Position numbers and translations under genes: made by a program
In this document: positions 4,123-6,723 of the stretch, in pieces
How positions within the stretch are numbered: position 1 is the first letter of the stretch
Layout: every line of letters begins with the position of its first letter
Assembly: GCA_049976725.1 (NCBI GenBank)
Contig: JBMFHR010000044.1
Span: forward strand, 1-6,723
From: Conexivisphaera sp049976725
GTDB lineage: Archaea > Thermoproteota > Nitrososphaeria > Conexivisphaerales > Conexivisphaeraceae
Reading direction: 5' to 3'
Length of the DNA: 6,723 nt
Notes under the pieces: model-generated
Told to the model about the DNA's origin: nothing
Seen by the model: the letters and a program-made list of their open reading frames with translations, nothing else
Databases searched by the model: none

Positions 4123-5078
4123 GCCGGCCGTGCAGCGTCAGTCCGGAGCCCCTGGCCAGGGTGCTCTCCCTGGTCGAGGCGCGCGACCCCGAGGCGGTCC
4201 GCGCCGCAGCCGGCCTCGGGTCCCCCCTGGGGCCCGAGCTCTCCCTGGCGGCCTCCGAGGCCATCGCGCCCGCCGGCCGGCGCGGCGGGGCGTTCATAGT
4301 GGTGACTGGGATAGACAAGGCCGGCAAGGAGACGCAGGTCTTCAACCCCGCGCGCCTGCCCGGCGTCAGGGCCCTCCTGGAGTTCGTGGAGGGGCTGGGC
4401 TACGGGACCATGGGGGTGCGCCAGCCCGAGTACGACTTCCTGAGCGGCCAGCTGATAAGGTCCTACCTGGGGCTGGACAGCGGCTGCTCCATATCCGGGC
4501 GCCTGCCGCGCGGCTCCGCGTGGGTGCTCTGGTCCCTCAACAGGGCCCTCCTGAACAGGCCCGTCGCCGCCTGGCTCTCGGGGGACGGCCGCGCGGTCGT
4601 CTCCAAGAGGTGGGGCGAGAGCAACCTCGCCTACCACGCGCCTCAGGGGGTCAGCCCGGAGCGCATACTCTCTCTGGAGCGCGGGTTCGTCCAGCCAGAC
4701 CTCTTCGTGGTGCTCGACCTGGACCCCGAGGTGTCCGCGCGCAGGGCGGGCGGCGCGGGCGACGCCTTCGAGTCGAGGCTCCGGCTGCTCTCGGCGGCCA
4801 GGGAAATCCTGAGGGACCTCGGCAGGTACTTCCCGGACTCGGAGGTCGCAGTGGTCGACGCGTCCGCGGATCCCGCGAGCGTCAACGGCGCCGTCCTGGA
4901 CGCCGTCAGGAGCTTCCTTCGCAGGCGAGCTCGAGGCCGCCCCCGACGCTGGCCGAGAACCTCGCGAGGCCGCATCCGGAGAGGACTGACCTGGCGCCGT
5001 CGTAGGCATCCCCCAGCTCCGCCAGCGGTATCCCGCCGAGGGCGCACCCCGAAACCAGCATGGGGTCGGCCCTCCTGA
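4119..5078 (+). CDS. tmk: Thymidylate kinase-like P-loop enzyme, atypical
   Basis: Probable dTMP kinase (dTMP + ATP to dTDP + ADP), 319 residues. The P-loop strand FIVVTGIDKAGKET (59-72) contains Walker A G64-K70, but the usual Ser/Thr after the lysine is E71. The VFNPARLPG (74-82) stretch separates the P-loop from the next helix, unlike common TMKs. RQPEYD (101-106) corresponds to the R-E-P region that contacts dTMP. VVSKRWGESNLAYH (160-173) matches the DRY...S.AY segment, with SKRW in place of DRY. DLFVVLDLDPE (194-204) is the strand before the lid, and RRAGGAGDAFES (208-219) is the lid. The first 55 residues are an extra N-terminal region. The kinase fold ends near residue 268 (about 4922). 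The last 50 residues are Arg-rich and antisense to the convergent swivel gene. Translation starts at ATG 4119, overlapping the upstream stop. Another NMP kinase specificity cannot be excluded. Confidence 0.8.
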   Translation: MSRPCSVSPEPLARVLSLVEARDPEAVRAAAGLGSPLGPELSLAASEAIAPAGRRGGAFIVVTGIDKAGKETQVFNPARLPGVRALLEFVEGLGYGTMGVRQPEYDFLSGQLIRSYLGLDSGCSISGRLPRGSAWVLWSLNRALLNRPVAAWLSGDGRAVVSKRWGESNLAYHAPQGVSPERILSLERGFVQPDLFVVLDLDPEVSARRAGGAGDAFESRLRLLSAAREILRDLGRYFPDSEVAVVDASADPASVNGAVLDAVRSFLRRRARGRPRRWPRTSRGRIRRGLTWRRRRHPPAPPAVSRRGRTPKPAWGRPS

Positions 5079-5310
5079 CGAGCACCGCGGCCGGCGCCAG
5101 CCCCCTGGAGGCGATCGAGTAGAGGACGTAGCTCCCCACGCTGCTGCCCACCGCGTAGGGGAACATCAGGAGCCTCCCCCTGAGCTCCTCGCCGGTCCCG
5201 CGCAGCGTGCCGCGCTCGGGATCTATGTCACCGAGGGGCGAGATGGGGGAGTCGAGGACGAGCGGCCTTCCCCTTCCGGCGCCGCCCACGAGCACCCTGC
5301 CGAGGCCCAA
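4906..5310 (-). CDS. AcnX swivel-domain protein (DUF126), probable phosphomevalonate dehydratase small subunit
   Basis: A 134-residue protein of the DUF126/aconitase-X swivel family. In archaea such proteins form the small subunit of phosphomevalonate 5-phosphate dehydratase, which makes trans-anhydromevalonate phosphate in the archaeal mevalonate pathway (shown for Aeropyrum pernix). Visible signs are GRVLVGGAGRGRPLVLD (4-20, the family's start), SPLGDIDPERG (24-34), FPYAVGSSVGSYVL (50-63, the conserved GSS.GS loop), and GLAPAAVLVRRADPMLVSG (70-88). The family's 'iiD..Hp' segment reads LRGTGEEL instead. The length is normal. TTG 5310 is chosen because it opens at the family N-terminus. It lies 4 nt after the UbiD-family gene's stop, which also forms part of a GGTGA Shine-Dalgarno. 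The partner large (AcnX) subunit is not in this window. The 3' end overlaps the kinase frame by 173 bp. Confidence 0.88.
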   Translation of the reverse strand: MGLGRVLVGGAGRGRPLVLDSPISPLGDIDPERGTLRGTGEELRGRLLMFPYAVGSSVGSYVLYSIASRGLAPAAVLVRRADPMLVSGCALGGIPLAELGDAYDGARSVLSGCGLARFSASVGGGLELACEGSS

Positions 5311-5314
5311 CGCC

Positions 5315-6604
5315 TCACCCCCTGGCTATCCGGGCGCGCCCGAACTTCTCGCCCTGCCCGAGGGGCGCGGTAGCGTCCAGGCCCCACTTGCTGGTGGTGA
5401 GCGTCGCCTGGTCGCTCGAGGGATCCAGCGATGACCCGCGCATCCCCCCGAGGATCACGAGCCCCCTGTCCGGCTGGAACCTCGTGGCCAGGGCGAACTC
5501 CACGTCCCGGGGATCCTCCGGGTCTATGTCGGCGTCCACGACCGTCACCATCTTCAGGGACTGGTCGAACGTGAAGGCCGCTATGATCGCCGTCCTGGGG
5601 TCGCTCTCCAGCCTCTTCTCCATCTGCACCACCGCGTGGAGCCAGCGGCCGCCCCCCTCCGTGAGGACGACCCTCCTCACTCCCGGCAGCAGGTCCCTCA
5701 GCCGCTGCTCCAGCTTCACCTCAACGGGGAAGGACATCAGGAACCTGTGCTCCGGCCCGCCCGCCAGCAGCCCCCTGAGGGCGAACTCCTCGCCCACGTA
5801 CATAGAGTCGAACTCGACGACCGGCTGCATCCTGGGGATGTCGTAGAGCCCCAGCATGTCCACCATCCGGTCCAGCTCCGCCGCGTCGTGCCTGATGCGG
5901 CCCAGAAGCAGTATCTCGCAGCCCGTCGGCACCTCCATCCCATCCACCTCAGCGAAGCCCAGCGCGCCCCCGGCCATCGCGTTCGCTATCCACGCCTCGT
6001 ACACGCCGAACGGCGCCTGGTACGCCGCGGCCAGCTCCACTATCGGGTTGGCCCCTATCTCCACGGCTATTTTCAGGTCCTCCCCTCTGGACGCGGCCTC
6101 CGTGTAAATCCGGTGCAGATGGCGGTTTTCAACCATGCGTATCACGCCCCTGCGGCCGTCGAGCACCCTTATCCTGTGGAACGACGCGTTCCCCGAGCCG
6201 TCGGCCGGGTTCCTCGCGAACACGATGGCGCTCGTCAGGTAGCGCCCCGCGTCGCCCTCGTAGTACTTGGGCACCGGCAGGGACTCGAGGTCCGGCTCGA
6301 GGGGTCCCCTCATCCCCAGGTCCACCATCGACTCCGGCCTCCTGGGGTTCTCCGCCGCCCTCAGGAACCTGGCCTTAAGCTCCTCCTCCCCAACGCCCAG
6401 CGCCAGCGCCGCGTGCCTCCTGCTGGAGAGTGTGTTGAAGGCCACCGGTGCCCCGTAGCCCTCGACCCTCACCAGCCCGGCCCTGTCGCCCGACCCGGCT
6501 ATCAGCGCTGGAACCTCCCCCAGCCGGACTGGCCCCGCCTCCGAGAGCTCGCCGGCCTCCCTGAGCCTCCTCAGGTGTTCCCTGAAACTGCGTACGGGCT
6601 CCAC
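5315..6604 (-). CDS. UbiD-family decarboxylase, probable anhydromevalonate phosphate decarboxylase
   Basis: A 429-residue UbiD-fold protein. Archaeal members next to AcnX genes decarboxylate trans-anhydromevalonate 5-phosphate to isopentenyl phosphate with prenyl-FMN. Family landmarks, in order: an N-terminal domain with VPALIA and VAFNTLSSRRHAALALG (54-70); LPVPKYYEGDAGRYLTSAIV (109-128); GNASFHRIRV (138-147), where N139 fits the metal/prFMN site; VIRMVENRHLHRIY (154-167), with R156 and nearby His; IGANPIVELAAA (183-194); PTGCEILLLGRI (226-237), with E230; GGPEHRFLMSFPVE (282-295); VVDADIDPEDPRDVEFALATR in the C-terminal domain; and SSLDPSSDQ near the end. The region that normally reads EGPFG(E/D) is instead ELDRMVD (243-249), so catalysis may differ. 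GTG 6604 is 25-26 bases from a TATA box (leaderless). It is the first gene of an operon with the swivel protein. The family is secure; the substrate rests on context. Confidence 0.85.
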   Translation of the reverse strand: MEPVRSFREHLRRLREAGELSEAGPVRLGEVPALIAGSGDRAGLVRVEGYGAPVAFNTLSSRRHAALALGVGEEELKARFLRAAENPRRPESMVDLGMRGPLEPDLESLPVPKYYEGDAGRYLTSAIVFARNPADGSGNASFHRIRVLDGRRGVIRMVENRHLHRIYTEAASRGEDLKIAVEIGANPIVELAAAYQAPFGVYEAWIANAMAGGALGFAEVDGMEVPTGCEILLLGRIRHDAAELDRMVDMLGLYDIPRMQPVVEFDSMYVGEEFALRGLLAGGPEHRFLMSFPVEVKLEQRLRDLLPGVRRVVLTEGGGRWLHAVVQMEKRLESDPRTAIIAAFTFDQSLKMVTVVDADIDPEDPRDVEFALATRFQPDRGLVILGGMRGSSLDPSSDQATLTTSKWGLDATAPLGQGEKFGRARIARG

Positions 6605-6624
6605 GCCGGCGCATGCACGCCCGC

Positions 6625-6634
6625 GGATTAATCC
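6625..6634 (-). promoter_or_regulatory. Palindromic TATA element of the UbiD/swivel operon
   Basis: GGATTAATCC is a perfect 10-bp palindrome with an AT core. Its centre (6629.5) is about 26 bases upstream of GTG 6604 on the minus strand, so the operon is probably transcribed from there as a leaderless mRNA. Because it is symmetric, it could also drive transcription rightward from about 6656, towards the edge of the window. Confidence 0.6.
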
Positions 6635-6708
6635 TTACCTGAAGCTGCGCTGAGCTCCTCGACAGGCGCCCGCGAGGGCCCCGGGAGAACAGCAACCTTG
6701 GATCACTT

Positions 6709-6720
6709 GGCGCGTGCGCC
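6709..6720 (+). other. Short GC hairpin at the right edge
   Basis: GGCGCGTGCGCC can fold into a short stem (4-5 bp) directly before an ATG at 6721-6723, the last three bases of the window. Between 6635 and 6720 I see no convincing coding region, tRNA, or C/D-box RNA. The region may be the leader of a rightward gene that begins at the edge, but the window stops too soon to tell. Confidence 0.2.
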
Positions 6721-6723
6721 ATG

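Noticed and set aside
3972..5009. Open frame of 345 codons on the minus strand opposite the kinase
   Set aside because: Shadow composition with no recognisable motif. The plus-strand frame has P-loop and lid features.
5636..6631. Open frame of 331 codons on plus opposite the UbiD gene
   Set aside because: Rich in His, Arg and Pro as expected for the complement of a GC-rich gene, with no domain; the UbiD frame is unambiguous.
6375..6722. Minus-strand frame starting at the right edge (MAHAPSDP...)
   Set aside because: It overlaps the N-terminus of the UbiD gene in another frame, crosses its promoter, and has shadow composition.
1..6723. CRISPR array, insertion sequence or other mobile element
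   Set aside because: No regularly spaced direct repeats, terminal inverted repeats, transposase or integrase features were seen. The tRNA 3' end shows no repeated attachment-like copy elsewhere in the window.

Overview
This window looks like a GC-rich thermophilic archaeon, most likely of the Thermoproteota/TACK type. The grounds are: an intron-containing class II tRNA-Ser with a bulge-helix-bulge and an encoded CCA; archaeal gene families (UPF0147, the Sjogren/scleroderma autoantigen-1 zinc protein, archaeal-type OMP decarboxylase); heavy use of AGG and ATA codons; and TATA-like boxes about 26-28 bases upstream of tRNA or start codons, meaning many leaderless mRNAs. The UbiD-like decarboxylase next to an AcnX swivel protein points to the archaeal form of the mevalonate pathway. 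I cannot place the organism more precisely.

Layout. 1-155: promoter and tRNA-Ser(CGA) with a 22-nt intron. 161-1015 (-): EamA/DMT-family transporter, tail-to-tail with the tRNA. 1068-1328 (-): small alpha/beta protein of unknown role. 1329-1500: divergent intergenic region with a promoter facing each way. 1501-2707 (+): pyrE followed by a degenerate pyrE paralogue. 2529-3329 (-): pyrF, whose frame runs into the paralogue from the opposite strand. 3423-3689 (-): UPF0147 protein, apparently co-transcribed with pyrF. 3690-3759: divergent promoter region built round one near-palindromic TTAA box. 3760-5078 (+): zinc-ribbon protein and an atypical thymidylate kinase, joined by an ATGA overlap. 4906-6604 (-): UbiD-family decarboxylase, then DUF126/AcnX swivel protein. 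6605-6723: leader and promoter of that operon, otherwise empty.

How the genes fit together. The middle of the window is a pyrimidine block: OPRT (pyrE) and OMP decarboxylase (pyrF) perform the last two steps to UMP, and the thymidylate-kinase-like enzyme belongs to downstream pyrimidine nucleotide phosphorylation. The right-hand operon fits isoprenoid synthesis: phosphomevalonate dehydratase small subunit plus an anhydromevalonate-phosphate-decarboxylase-like UbiD protein; the large dehydratase subunit is not in the window.

Points that stand out: (i) the second OPRT has lost the catalytic loop residues but kept the PRPP motif, which suggests a heterodimer or a regulatory role; (ii) pyrF seems to be missing its real N-terminus, because a well-placed ATG with a strong Shine-Dalgarno sits one base out of frame behind a G-run and a perfect hairpin; (iii) two convergent gene pairs overlap by 173-179 bp and carry arginine-rich tails; (iv) the UbiD protein has a degenerate version of the family's EGPF-D/E active-site motif. 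I do not see a wholly new multi-gene system, a mobile element or a CRISPR array.
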